Assembly (NCBI RefSeq): GCF_001424945.1
Contig: NZ_LMCW01000004.1
Span: 81,573 to 145,572 of the forward strand
Reading direction: 5' to 3'
Source: Rhizobium sp. Root1203
Lineage (GTDB): Bacteria > Pseudomonadota > Alphaproteobacteria > Rhizobiales > Rhizobiaceae
DNA length: 64,000 nucleotides
The position numbers and the translations under genes were made by a program. Of the stretch, positions 56,611 to 64,000 are shown in pieces (positions within the stretch are counted from its first letter, which is position 1; every line of letters begins with the position of its first letter). Under the pieces are notes generated by a model. The model was given only the letters and a program-made list of their open reading frames with translations, ran no database searches and had not been told where the DNA came from.

Positions 56611-58652
56611 GCGATTTTGCCCCCGGTGTCAGAGAGAGATCGAGCCGACGCCATACGGATTGCCCGGTTTTGCTCTCGTTGCGCCCGCATCGCCGCAAGC
56701 CGTGGGTTGCCGGCCGGGAAGTAGTTCGCGACCTTGACTGTGCTGGGAGTGGACAATGCGGAGTGCTTGTCTTTCGGAAGGCCGGATGGCGCGGCCGGCG
56801 CCGGAGTGGGAGGCAGGAAGTTTGGCGCGATTGTCGGCGTCGCCGTGAAATTTAAACTGTCGCGAATGGCTGCCGCTTTCTCGCGCGCAATGCCAACGGC
56901 CTTGTCGCCCTCCGCGCTCAAGGTATTGTTGTAGCCTTGCATCGAACTTTCGGCCGCGCCGGACATGTCCTTGCCGAGGTTCTGCTGCACGCCGCCGCCC
57001 ACGCCTTGGACGTTCTCGCCGGCCTTCAACTCGCCTTTGAGACGATCGATTTCTTGGGCGATGACCTGTCGCTGGGCTGCGAACATGTCGACGTCGAATT
57101 TGGACTGCGGGATGTTGGAGAGCTGCTTTTCGCGGTCACCGATCTGCGCGCGAATATCGCCAAGGTCGAGGCCCTTCAGCCGCTGGCGTTCTTCCTTCGA
57201 ATACTCCTGGGAACCGTATTCGCGGTTGAGGTAGTTGCGAACGATGAACTCCCATGGGGGCGTCGCTACGCTGTCGAAAGCGCGACCGGCCTTGTTACCT
57301 GTCGCCTCCAACGCCGCGCCGCGCCGATCGGCTCGTTCCTGGGAGGTGCTCTCGACAAAGCCGTAGTCGGCATCGACCGATCCCCGACTTTCGCCGATAA
57401 TCTGTTGGAGAAAGTCATTGTATTTCTTCCGATTGTTCAGCAGGGGCGCCAGCGCGAGCCCTGCCTGCTGATCGGAAAACAGCTCGTTGACCTTAAGAGG
57501 GTCGCCGCCTGTGAGGCGCATCACCTCGTCTATAACTGCCGTGGTGTACGAGGTGTTGTTGGCCTCTGACCGTTTCTTGAGCTTGCCGAGATCAACTCCC
57601 TTTTCGTCGAAATTCTTGACGCTGTCCTCCGAGAATAGCTTTGAAAACATGTTCTGAAGGTTGGTCGCCGCTTCGTCTTGGCTACCCGCGCCCATACGCG
57701 CGATCTGAGCCAACGCGATGAGCTCCGCCGTGCCCTGTGTCCCCTGCCTGCCCGTTCGCGCGTAGAGCGTCGACATCGAGGGGAAATTCTTGGCCATTGC
57801 ATCGATTTCAAAGCTACCCAGCTTGGAACCCTTTGCCATCATGTCGAGCACTGCCGGAACTTCCTGATCCTTCACCTTCAGGTTCTGCTGGAGGGCAATA
57901 ACCGCTCCTGCCATCGTTTCGCCGGTGCTATCGCCGGCCTTTGCTGCCTTTAGGGTCGGATCCAAGATTGCTTCTTGCTGGTCGATACCGAAGCCGGCGG
58001 CAGCGTATGCCTTACGCGCGTTATTAACTTCTGGCTGTTCGATGCCATAGCGAACGGAGAGCTTCTCGTTTGACTTGCTAATTTTTGCGACCGCTTCGGG
58101 CGTGCGCATTTCCGCCGTGACGGCCACCGAGGCGACGTCTCGATCGAGCTTGCGGGCCTCTTCGCTGAGCCGCTGCATTCCTCGTACGATATTATCGACC
58201 GAGGCGAACGCGGCCATCGCGCCGATTGCGCCGGCGGCGCTTGTCTTCAACATGCCCATCGTGTTCTGTAGGGTGCCTGCCGGCCGCTGCAGGCGCTCGA
58301 TCTTAGTCGGATCGATAGCCCGCATGTTGCGGGCCTCACGCTCCAAGTTGCGAACGTCTTTCTGCGCAGCCTTAGCCGCAGTTCCAAGCGCCTTGACCTC
58401 ACGCTCAGCGGCGTTGGTGTTGACCGAATTGAGCTTGCGCGCCTCTCGATCGAGATTGCGAACAGCCTTTTCGCTGCGGCCGGCTTCCCGCCGGACGTCC
58501 GAAATTTCCTTGCCGAGCTTGCCTGAGCCACCCGCTTTGCCGAGCGCGTCGGCCGCGTGTTTCAGCTCTTTGAGATCACGCTCAGCTTTAGGAGCCTCCC
58601 GCGACAGATCGTTTTTCAGCCGGAGGCGCAGGGCAACGTTGATGTCGTTCAT
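56607..58652 (-). CDS. Phage tail tape measure protein (gpT)
   Basis: A 681-residue tape measure protein that sets tail length and is the infection-time conduit. The N-terminal third is helical and charged (AERDLKELKHAADALGKAGG, then KEISDVRREAGRSEKAVRNL). A hydrophobic patch lies near 135-160 (GMLKTSAAGAIGAMAAFASV), and the central GYFAYAAAGFGIDQQEA-like region is typical of TP901/P2 tape measures. It starts 4 bases inside the end of E', so the frameshift products and T are coupled. Confidence 0.88.
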   Translation of the reverse strand: MNDINVALRLRLKNDLSREAPKAERDLKELKHAADALGKAGGSGKLGKEISDVRREAGRSEKAVRNLDREARKLNSVNTNAAEREVKALGTAAKAAQKDVRNLEREARNMRAIDPTKIERLQRPAGTLQNTMGMLKTSAAGAIGAMAAFASVDNIVRGMQRLSEEARKLDRDVASVAVTAEMRTPEAVAKISKSNEKLSVRYGIEQPEVNNARKAYAAAGFGIDQQEAILDPTLKAAKAGDSTGETMAGAVIALQQNLKVKDQEVPAVLDMMAKGSKLGSFEIDAMAKNFPSMSTLYARTGRQGTQGTAELIALAQIARMGAGSQDEAATNLQNMFSKLFSEDSVKNFDEKGVDLGKLKKRSEANNTSYTTAVIDEVMRLTGGDPLKVNELFSDQQAGLALAPLLNNRKKYNDFLQQIIGESRGSVDADYGFVESTSQERADRRGAALEATGNKAGRAFDSVATPPWEFIVRNYLNREYGSQEYSKEERQRLKGLDLGDIRAQIGDREKQLSNIPQSKFDVDMFAAQRQVIAQEIDRLKGELKAGENVQGVGGGVQQNLGKDMSGAAESSMQGYNNTLSAEGDKAVGIAREKAAAIRDSLNFTATPTIAPNFLPPTPAPAAPSGLPKDKHSALSTPSTVKVANYFPAGNPRLAAMRAQREQNRAIRMASARSLSDTGGKIA

Positions 58653-58855
58653 GACTTAGGACCGCCGAAGATCGTCTGAAACAAACCAAAGGTTTCGGCG
58701 TGGACCTGCCTGGCTTCCTCGAACCACTGCAAAAGCTCGTCCCAAAACATGTCCGTCTCCACTTGTTTATCCAGGTAGGCACCGACGCGAGCGACGTAGC
58801 TGCGCCACTTCGTCAGGTCGCCGACGACACGTCGTCCGTCTTGAACCGTGGGGGC
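58649..58855 (-). CDS. gpE' frameshift extension of the tail assembly chaperone
   Basis: Reached by a -1 shift at the T6G slip site within E. The shifted frame runs without a stop from GCC (58855) through MFWDELLQWFEEARQVHAET to TGA at 58649-58651, adding 68 residues after 146 shared with E (214 in total). The internal ATG at 58750 would otherwise give a 33-residue ORF. As in P2, the E+E' fusion is expected to be a tail-assembly chaperone needed for tape measure packing. Confidence 0.8.
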   Translation of the reverse strand, partial: APTVQDGRRVVGDLTKWRSYVARVGAYLDKQVETDMFWDELLQWFEEARQVHAETFGLFQTIFGGPKS

Positions 58856-59292
58856 AAAAAATCGTAGGCCGCGTCGGTGATAGCTACGCCGTCCTCATCA
58901 TCGAGCCCTTTCAACGTCTCGACGGAAAGGCCGGTCATCTCGGCATAGATTTCCATGAAGACGAGTGTTCGGCCTCTCGTTTTGGCCAGCAGCTCTTGGA
59001 CTTCTCCGAGCGTCAAACGTCTGATCGTGACGTCGGTGATTTCCGAGCCGTCGAGGGTGAAGGGAAACTGCAACGGCACCGTCGTCGATCGTTGCTTCCC
59101 GAAGAAGACGGCAGGTGCGACGGGAGCAACCGCCGCCTCGGCCGACACCGACGCCGGCGCGATCGCCGTTGAATTGTCCAATGTGCTCCACATCTCCGGC
59201 GGCGGAAGTGGGATACTTTCGATCTTCACGTCGTTGGGATCGCTCTTGGACATGGGTGTCTGAATCTTTGCCTTGATCTGCTGTTGCGTCAT
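58813..59292 (-). CDS. Phage tail assembly protein gpE
   Basis: A 159-residue P2 gpE-like tail assembly chaperone (short form). A polar N-terminus precedes a fold with VPLQFPFTLDGSEITDVTIR and LGEVQELLAKTRGRTLVFME. The frame contains the T6G slip site near its end, so a long form E+E' is also made. The start is uncertain among nearby ATGs (residue 14 is also Met). It lies between FII and the tape measure, the P2 position. Confidence 0.85.
   Translation of the reverse strand: MTQQQIKAKIQTPMSKSDPNDVKIESIPLPPPEMWSTLDNSTAIAPASVSAEAAVAPVAPAVFFGKQRSTTVPLQFPFTLDGSEITDVTIRRLTLGEVQELLAKTRGRTLVFMEIYAEMTGLSVETLKGLDDEDGVAITDAAYDFLPPRFKTDDVSSAT
58855..58861 (-). promoter_or_regulatory. T6G slippery heptamer (-1 frameshift site)
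   Basis: On the minus strand TTTTTTG reads as T TTT TTG in the E frame (GAT TTT TTG). This is the same heptamer reported for the P2 E/E' frameshift. It lies 13 codons before the E stop, and the -1 frame is open from here through E'. Confidence 0.8.
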
Positions 59293-59390
59293 GGCGTCTG
59301 CCTCCTCGGATAATGGAATGACCGGCCGCCAGCTATGGCGACCGGCCCTCGCCGCGCGCGCCTATAGCCGGCGCGCTCCCCTGGTATTCG

Positions 59391-59936
59391 TCAGGCCGAA
59401 ATCAGCCGGTTGTGCTCGGCCGTGTAATTGATGCCGTCGATGATCAGAGTGTTGTTCTGGATATCGAACTTGTGGATCGTCTTGCCGTTGAAGATGTCGT
59501 GGTAGAGCACGATCGAAGAGAACCGCAGTCGGGTCGCGCCCGATGCTTTCAGACCCTTGACGCCAGGCGGCGTGTACTCGTTGAGCAGTCCCTTCAGGAA
59601 GACGACGCGACCGTTGAGCTTTGGAGCTCCGGTCGTCTGTACGCTGCCATCAGAGCCAGCCGGGAAGACATCCAGGAGGCTCTCGTAGTAAGTGACCGTG
59701 GTCCAGTCGCCTGGCTCGCGACCGAACCGGGTGCGCAGATCCTCGTGGGCGCCGTTGACGGTCATCTCCGCCGTCAAAGCCTGGATCTCGCCCGGCAGAT
59801 CGAGAGCGAAGTAACCGCCCCCGAGGACCACCGACGACATCTCGCGGCTCAAAGCCGGCAGAGTGGTCTCGTCAACGCGCAGGCGCTGATTGATCTCGCC
59901 GCAATACCAGTTTGAACCGTGAATAATGCGATCCAT
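59391..59936 (-). CDS. Phage major tail tube protein (FII)
   Basis: A 181-residue P2 FII-like tube protein: HGSNWYCGEINQRLRVDETT opens it, GGYFALDLPGEIQALTAEMT is central, and DIFNGKTIHKFDIQNNTLII ends it. It polymerises into the inner tube of the contractile tail, inside the sheath. Confidence 0.9.
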   Translation of the reverse strand: MDRIIHGSNWYCGEINQRLRVDETTLPALSREMSSVVLGGGYFALDLPGEIQALTAEMTVNGAHEDLRTRFGREPGDWTTVTYYESLLDVFPAGSDGSVQTTGAPKLNGRVVFLKGLLNEYTPPGVKGLKASGATRLRFSSIVLYHDIFNGKTIHKFDIQNNTLIIDGINYTAEHNRLISA

Positions 59937-59946
59937 GGAAGTCTCC

Positions 59947-61203
59947 TTATGCCGTCACGCGGACGTTGCTGAGGCCGAGCTGCGATAGCGACGCGGCGAT
60001 GGCGGCCTGCAGGATGTCGAAGGCTTCCGGCTGCGGCTCGCTGTAGATCTGCAGGTCGACCAGGTCCGGTGTTTCTGCGAAACGCATCTTCACTCGCAGC
60101 GCGCCGGCTTCGAGGATCGTTGCAGGGTTCATGGAAGACGACCAAAGCAGCTCGTAGGCGATCAACGCCTTGAGCGTGACGAGGTCGGCGAGGAACTGAT
60201 CCAACGACCGATAGATCAACGACACCATGTGCGGTGTGATGTCCTCGGAAAGATATTGGCGCAGCGGGCGCATGACGGCCTTCTCGGCGGCACGACGCGT
60301 TCTGATGCGCTTGATCGAGCGCCAGGCAATTACGGTCGGGTCAGTGGCAGTCGTGAACGGCGCCCAAAGCAGGTTGCCTTCGATGATGGTCGCAACGCCA
60401 GCCTGATTGAGGAAGTTGGCATCGGACGTGATCTCGCCGTCGATGTAGCTGACGGGGACGGAAGGCGCCAGAACGCCCCGCAGCGGTCGGTTCCAAAAAG
60501 CCTTGTAAGGCCCACCGGTTTCCTTGTCACGACGGATCATTGCCGCTGCGACATGCGGCGACATCGGGCGCGTGACGTTGCCGGCGCCAAGGTTGACGAT
60601 CACCTGCGGATAGCAAGCGACAACGTTGAGCCGGGTCTTGAAGTCGGCCGCGTACAGGACCGCAGCTTCACGGCTCGTGACCGTGGCATCGACGATCGCA
60701 AGGCAATCGACGATCTTGGAAGCAACGTTCGACATCGCCGTCGCGACCGCGTTGGCCGCGTCGCCGGTGCGCTGGGAGGTGTAGCCAGGCGCGATGATGA
60801 CGCCCGGCTCCAAGCCAAGTTGCGCCTTGGCATCGAGCAGCGCCCAGACGCCAGTTTTCAGCGCGGCCGAGCCGACGATCGCGTTGGCCTCTTCAGCAAG
60901 CTTTGCCGCTGGGTCTGTGAGGACCGAGTGCTGCGTACGAATGAAGGCGATGTCTGTGACGATGCCTTCAGAGGCAATCTGGTTGATTGCATCAAGCACG
61001 ATGCCGGCGCCGAGCTTGGCGACCTGGACGGCATCATCGGTGGATATCCGAACCAGCGTGTCGATTGGAAACGCCGTGACGTCAGCATTCGGCGCCGGGC
61101 AGGCCATCCCGATCACGGTGCTGTCGCGTGTGTCGATCTTGGCAACGGTGGAAGTCAGGTCGGAGAAGACGCGAACGCCGACGAAATCGGTAGTGCCAGC
61201 CAT
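59947..61203 (-). CDS. Phage tail sheath protein (FI)
   Basis: A 418-residue contractile tail sheath (P2 FI-like). The N-terminal FVGVRVFSDLTSTVAKIDTR and the central GVIIAPGYTSQRTGDAANAV fit the family, as does the C-terminal YSEPQPEAFDILQAAIAASL. It contracts to drive the tube into the host. It is the first gene of the visible tail operon; 127 bases of untranslated DNA precede it before the IS-interrupted gene remnant. Confidence 0.92.
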   Translation of the reverse strand: MAGTTDFVGVRVFSDLTSTVAKIDTRDSTVIGMACPAPNADVTAFPIDTLVRISTDDAVQVAKLGAGIVLDAINQIASEGIVTDIAFIRTQHSVLTDPAAKLAEEANAIVGSAALKTGVWALLDAKAQLGLEPGVIIAPGYTSQRTGDAANAVATAMSNVASKIVDCLAIVDATVTSREAAVLYAADFKTRLNVVACYPQVIVNLGAGNVTRPMSPHVAAAMIRRDKETGGPYKAFWNRPLRGVLAPSVPVSYIDGEITSDANFLNQAGVATIIEGNLLWAPFTTATDPTVIAWRSIKRIRTRRAAEKAVMRPLRQYLSEDITPHMVSLIYRSLDQFLADLVTLKALIAYELLWSSSMNPATILEAGALRVKMRFAETPDLVDLQIYSEPQPEAFDILQAAIAASLSQLGLSNVRVTA

Positions 61204-61341
61204 TACATGGGATCTCCCGAGGGTGAGAATTCAACTGCTCAAATGTTGCAGCTGAACCTACATTCGGTCCCGTGGCCGGCGGGGCTGACAGCTGTCAGCC
61301 GCGCTCAAATCGCGTTTGATGCCCCATAAAAGGCATAGAAA

Positions 61342-61407
61342 TTAGGAGTTTGCAACCGCCGGCGTAGCGAGCGACATTGCGTAGTCCCAAGCCTCGTTGA
61401 TGTCGTC
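61342..61407 (-). pseudogene. 3' end of a phage gene interrupted by the IS21 element
   Basis: Reading leftward from the IS boundary, the minus-strand frame gives DDINEAWDYAMSLATPAVANS followed by TAA (61342-61344). This looks like the end of a phage tail-region protein whose start lies across the insertion. The reading frame into the IS is unrelated. The product cannot be named from 21 residues. Confidence 0.6.
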
Positions 61408-61612
61408 TGTTGGTTTCCACGCAGAACTGAGCCGGTTGGGCGCATAATTTCCATTGAGAATTGAGCCATGTGAACCTTCCCCCCAACGCGGTGAGCGACG
61501 GGGGCAACGTTGTTGGTTTCCACGCAGAACTGAGCCGGTTGGGCGCATAATTTCCATTGAGAATTGAGCCATGTGAACCTTCCCCCCAACGCGGTGAGCG
61601 ACGGGGGCAACG
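61408..61612. repeat. Tandem duplication of the IS21 left end (2 x 102 bp)
   Basis: Bases 61408-61509 recur exactly at 61511-61612, with a single T between. No mismatch was seen on reading. Each copy holds a full left terminal repeat with its inner GAGAATTGAGCCA signal and the conserved stretch ending GACGGGGGCAACG. The istA start follows the second copy. Confidence 0.9.
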
Positions 61613-61623
61613 GAGTGATCCAC

Positions 61624-63144
61624 ATGGGACTTTTAAACATCATCCGTCGGATGGCGCTGCGCGAGAAGCAGTCGATCCGCGAGATCAGCCGGCGCACCGG
61701 GCTGTCACGCAATACGATCGCGAAGTATTTGAGCGCTGGTACGATCGAGCCGACGTTCACGGTACCGGAACGACCGAGCAAGCTTGATCCCTATGCCGAC
61801 AAACTTGCTGGCTGGCTGAAGACCGAGGCCGGGAGGTCGCGCAAGCAGCGCCGAACGCTGAAGCAGCTTCATGCGGATCTGGTGGTTCTCGGCTTTACCG
61901 GCTCCTATGGTCGGGTCGCCGCATTCGCCCGTGACTGGCGGGCTGAGCAGCAGAAAGCGGGCCGCGGCATATTCGTTCCGCTGTCTTTCCGCCCAGGCGA
62001 GGCATTCCAGTTCGATTGGAGTGAGGACTATGCCGTGATCGGCGGCGAGCGCACGAAGCTTCAGGTCGCACATATCAAGTTGTCGCACAGTCGGGCCTTT
62101 CTGGTCAGGGCCTACCTGCTGCAAACGCACGAGATGCTCTTCGACGCCCACTGGCACGGCTTCCGTGTGTTCGGCGGCGTACCTGGTCGCGGCATCTACG
62201 ATAACATGAAGACGGCGGTCGATCGTGTCGGTCGCGGCAAAGAGCGGCAGGTCAACATCCGTTTCCTCGCGATGACGAACCATTACGTCTTTGCGCCTGA
62301 GTTCTGCAATCCATCGGCAGGCTGGGAGAAGGGTCAGGTCGAGAAGAACGTCCAGGATGCCCGACCACGGCTGTGGCAACAGATGCCGGACTTTCCAGAT
62401 TTGGCGGCGTTGAATGCCTGGCTGGAAGAGCATTGCCAGGACCTGTGGCGGGAGACGGCGCATGGCACCTTGTCCGGCACGATCGCGGATGTCTGGGCTG
62501 ATGAGCGGGCAGATTTGATGTCGCTCCCCGCCATGTTTGACGGCTTCGTCGAGCAGAGCAAGCGCGTCTCACCAACATGCCTGATCACCTTCGAGCGCAA
62601 TCGTTACAGCGTGCCAGCATCGTTTGCGAACCGGCCCGTCAGCCTGCGGATTTATCCCGAGAGACTGGTCGTTGCGGCCGAGGGCAATATCCTATGCGAG
62701 CATGAACGGGTCATTGAGCGGAGCCACGATAAGCCGCCACGAACGATTTACGACTGGCGACATTACCTTGCCGTCATCCAGCGCAAACCCGGTGCCTTGC
62801 GCAATGGTGCGCCCTTCCTGGAATTGCCGCTGGCCTTCAGACAGTTGCAAGATCAGATGCTTCGCCGCCCCGGCGGTGATCGTGAGATGGCCGACATCCT
62901 CGCTCTGGTGCTTCATCACGACGAACAGGTCGTCGTCAGGGCCGTGGAACTGGCTCTGGATCAAGGCGTGGCGACCAAAACGCATGTGTTGAACCTGCTG
63001 CATCGGCTGATTGACGGCAAGACGACCGACGGTCCCGACATCGATACGCCACAGGCACTGACCCTGCTGCGCGAACCCAAGGCCAATGTAGAACGCTACG
63101 ATGGCTTGCGGGTCCGGATCGTAGGAGGTCGTCATGCGTCATGA
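61624..63144 (+). CDS. istA: IS21 transposase IstA
   Basis: A 506-residue DDE transposase. An N-terminal HTH is visible ([20 protein letters not shown] near residues 10-29). The catalytic core begins [15 protein letters not shown], with the later Asp in [12 protein letters not shown] and a Glu in [11 protein letters not shown]. The ATG at 61624 has GGAG before it; a longer TTG-started frame runs into the terminal repeat. It overlaps istB by 11 bases, as is usual in this family. Confidence 0.93.
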   Translation: MGLLNIIRRMALREKQSIREISRRTGLSRNTIAKYLSAGTIEPTFTVPERPSKLDPYADKLAGWLKTEAGRSRKQRRTLKQLHADLVVLGFTGSYGRVAAFARDWRAEQQKAGRGIFVPLSFRPGEAFQFDWSEDYAVIGGERTKLQVAHIKLSHSRAFLVRAYLLQTHEMLFDAHWHGFRVFGGVPGRGIYDNMKTAVDRVGRGKERQVNIRFLAMTNHYVFAPEFCNPSAGWEKGQVEKNVQDARPRLWQQMPDFPDLAALNAWLEEHCQDLWRETAHGTLSGTIADVWADERADLMSLPAMFDGFVEQSKRVSPTCLITFERNRYSVPASFANRPVSLRIYPERLVVAAEGNILCEHERVIERSHDKPPRTIYDWRHYLAVIQRKPGALRNGAPFLELPLAFRQLQDQMLRRPGGDREMADILALVLHHDEQVVVRAVELALDQGVATKTHVLNLLHRLIDGKTTDGPDIDTPQALTLLREPKANVERYDGLRVRIVGGRHAS

Positions 63145-63928
63145 CCCCGCAAGTGCTGCCGTCGTCATCATGCTGCGTAGCCTGAAGATGTATGGCATGG
63201 CCCAGGCCGTCACGGACCTGATCGAGCAAGGGGCTCCAGCTTTTGATGCGGCCGTGCCGATCTTGTCCCAGTTGCTGAAAGCCGAGATGGCCGAGCGTGA
63301 GGTCCGCTCGATTGCCTATCACATGAAGGCTGCTCGCTTCCCAGCCTACAAAGACATCTCCGGATACGACTTCGCCGCCAGCGAGATCAACGAGGCCACC
63401 GTGCGCCAACTGCACCGATGCGAGTTCATGGATGGGGCGCAGAACGTTGTCCTTATCGGTGGCCCTGGCACTGGAAAAACGCATGTCGCGACCGCCCTCG
63501 GAGTCCAGGCGGTCGAGCATCATCGCCGAAAGGTCCGCTTCTTCTCGACCATCGAACTGGTCAATGCGCTCGAGCAGGAGAAGGCTAAAGGCAAGGCGGG
63601 CCAGATCGCGGAGATCTTGGTCCGCCTCGATCTGCTCATCCTGGACGAGTTGGGATACCTGCCGTTCAGCGCCTCAGGCGGAGCACTACTCTTCCACCTG
63701 TTAAGCAAGCTCTACGAGCGGACCAGCGTCGTGATTACCACCAACCTCAGCTTCAGCGAGTGGGCAACCGTCTTCGGCGACGCCAAGATGACCACCGCTC
63801 TGCTCGATCGTTTGACCCACCGTTGCCATATCCTGGAAACCGGTAACGACAGCTTCCGCTTCAAAGCCAGCTCGGCTGCCGCAGCACAGAAGAAAGGAGA
63901 AAAAGCCAATCCCTTGACCAAACCCTGA
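63134..63928 (+). CDS. istB: IS21 helper ATPase IstB
   Basis: A 264-residue AAA+ ATPase that selects and prepares the target for IstA. Walker A GGPGTGKT lies near residue 110, Walker [13 protein letters not shown] near 172, and [16 protein letters not shown], the family signature, near 203. It is translated from within the end of istA. The right terminal repeat follows about 70 bases later. Confidence 0.94.
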   Translation: MRHDPASAAVVIMLRSLKMYGMAQAVTDLIEQGAPAFDAAVPILSQLLKAEMAEREVRSIAYHMKAARFPAYKDISGYDFAASEINEATVRQLHRCEFMDGAQNVVLIGGPGTGKTHVATALGVQAVEHHRRKVRFFSTIELVNALEQEKAKGKAGQIAEILVRLDLLILDELGYLPFSASGGALLFHLLSKLYERTSVVITTNLSFSEWATVFGDAKMTTALLDRLTHRCHILETGNDSFRFKASSAAAAQKKGEKANPLTKP

Positions 63929-64000
63929 TCAGAAAACCATACTTAGAGGTGGCTCACTTCTCGGTGGAAAAACCGGCTCAGTTCCGCGTGGAAACCAACA

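Larger units (their letters stand above)
53784..61407. mobile_element. P2-like prophage, left end (tail module), cut by IS21
   Basis: All genes lie on the minus strand from the sheath (59947-61203) leftward to a Dam methylase (53946). The order follows P2: FI, FII, E/E', tape measure, U, X, D, with 4-base overlaps. It abuts the tRNA-Met 3' end, a typical phage site. An IS21-family element interrupts it on the right, and no integrase, head or portal genes are in view, so the prophage continues beyond 64000 or is deleted. Confidence 0.85.
61408..64000 (+). mobile_element. IS21-family insertion sequence
   Basis: The element spans 2593 bases from TGTTGG (61408) to CCAACA (ending at 64000), with istA and istB on the plus strand. 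The right end inverted reads TGTTGGTTTCCACGCGGAAC against TGTTGGTTTCCACGCAGAAC on the left: about 30 bases with one mismatch. A second inner copy of the end signal (GAGAATTGAGCCA / GAGAAGTGAGCCA) is typical of IS21. TG...CA borders agree. A target duplication cannot be seen, as the right flank is outside. Confidence 0.88.

Noticed and set aside
61305..61781. A 158-codon minus-strand frame across the IS left end
   Set aside because: It runs through both copies of the duplicated terminal repeat and reads the same peptide twice; it is a product of the duplication and not a gene.

Overview
The window looks like chromosomal DNA of a member of the Rhizobiaceae (Rhizobium / Sinorhizobium-Ensifer / Agrobacterium relatives). 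The grounds are high GC, a complete sqdBDC sulfolipid operon, the ybgC-tolQRAB-pal-cpoB-tilS-ftsH-glmM order, a serC leader hairpin pair before serC-serA, and several copies of a palindromic element resembling the rhizobial RIME repeats. The genus is inferred, not proven.

Layout: 1-2350 is the end of an aa3-type cytochrome c oxidase operon (subunit I tail, two subunit III-like proteins, a subunit IV-like protein). 2363-9727 is mostly minus-strand housekeeping: SH3 and IalB-like secreted proteins, a HAD phosphatase, YebC, a metallo-hydrolase, a YmdB-type phosphoesterase, 5-formyl-THF cyclo-ligase and an Ala-rich protein. 9769-12819 is sqdB-sqdD-sqdC on the minus strand. 12937-24455 is the cell-envelope block from ybgC to glmM. 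24658-29530 holds a LysR remnant, a beta-barrel outer-membrane protein, serC-serA with RNA hairpins, and an entericidin-like lipoprotein.

29582-45497 is a regulatory and transport region: a His-rich metal P-type ATPase with a divergent MerR regulator and a MerR-type promoter, a PAS-GGDEF-EAL protein, a LysR/TDT anion-transporter pair, a cyclic-nucleotide-gated K+ channel between two nucleotide cyclases, an epoxide hydrolase, a cupin, and a nitrilase with a MarR regulator sharing matching operators. 45597-53579 contains a DUF1254 protein, acylphosphatase, an orphan class B penicillin-binding protein, a frameshifted winged-helix/TPR regulator, a repeat-rich stretch, and mnmA.

A tRNA-Met gene (53707-53783) is followed by a P2-like prophage tail module on the minus strand (sheath, tube, E/E', tape measure, U, X, D, small ORF, Dam methylase). 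Its last visible gene is cut by an IS21-family element that fills 61408-64000 and ends on the last base. The phage genes are tightly coupled by 4-base overlaps, and E/E' carries a T6G slippery heptamer for a -1 frameshift, as in phage P2.

The most notable signals are: a palindromic repeat inserted in frame inside tilS; the E/E' frameshift site; the cyclase-channel-cyclase locus with a third related but frameshifted paralog; the paired MarR operators; and a perfect 102-bp tandem duplication of the IS21 left end.
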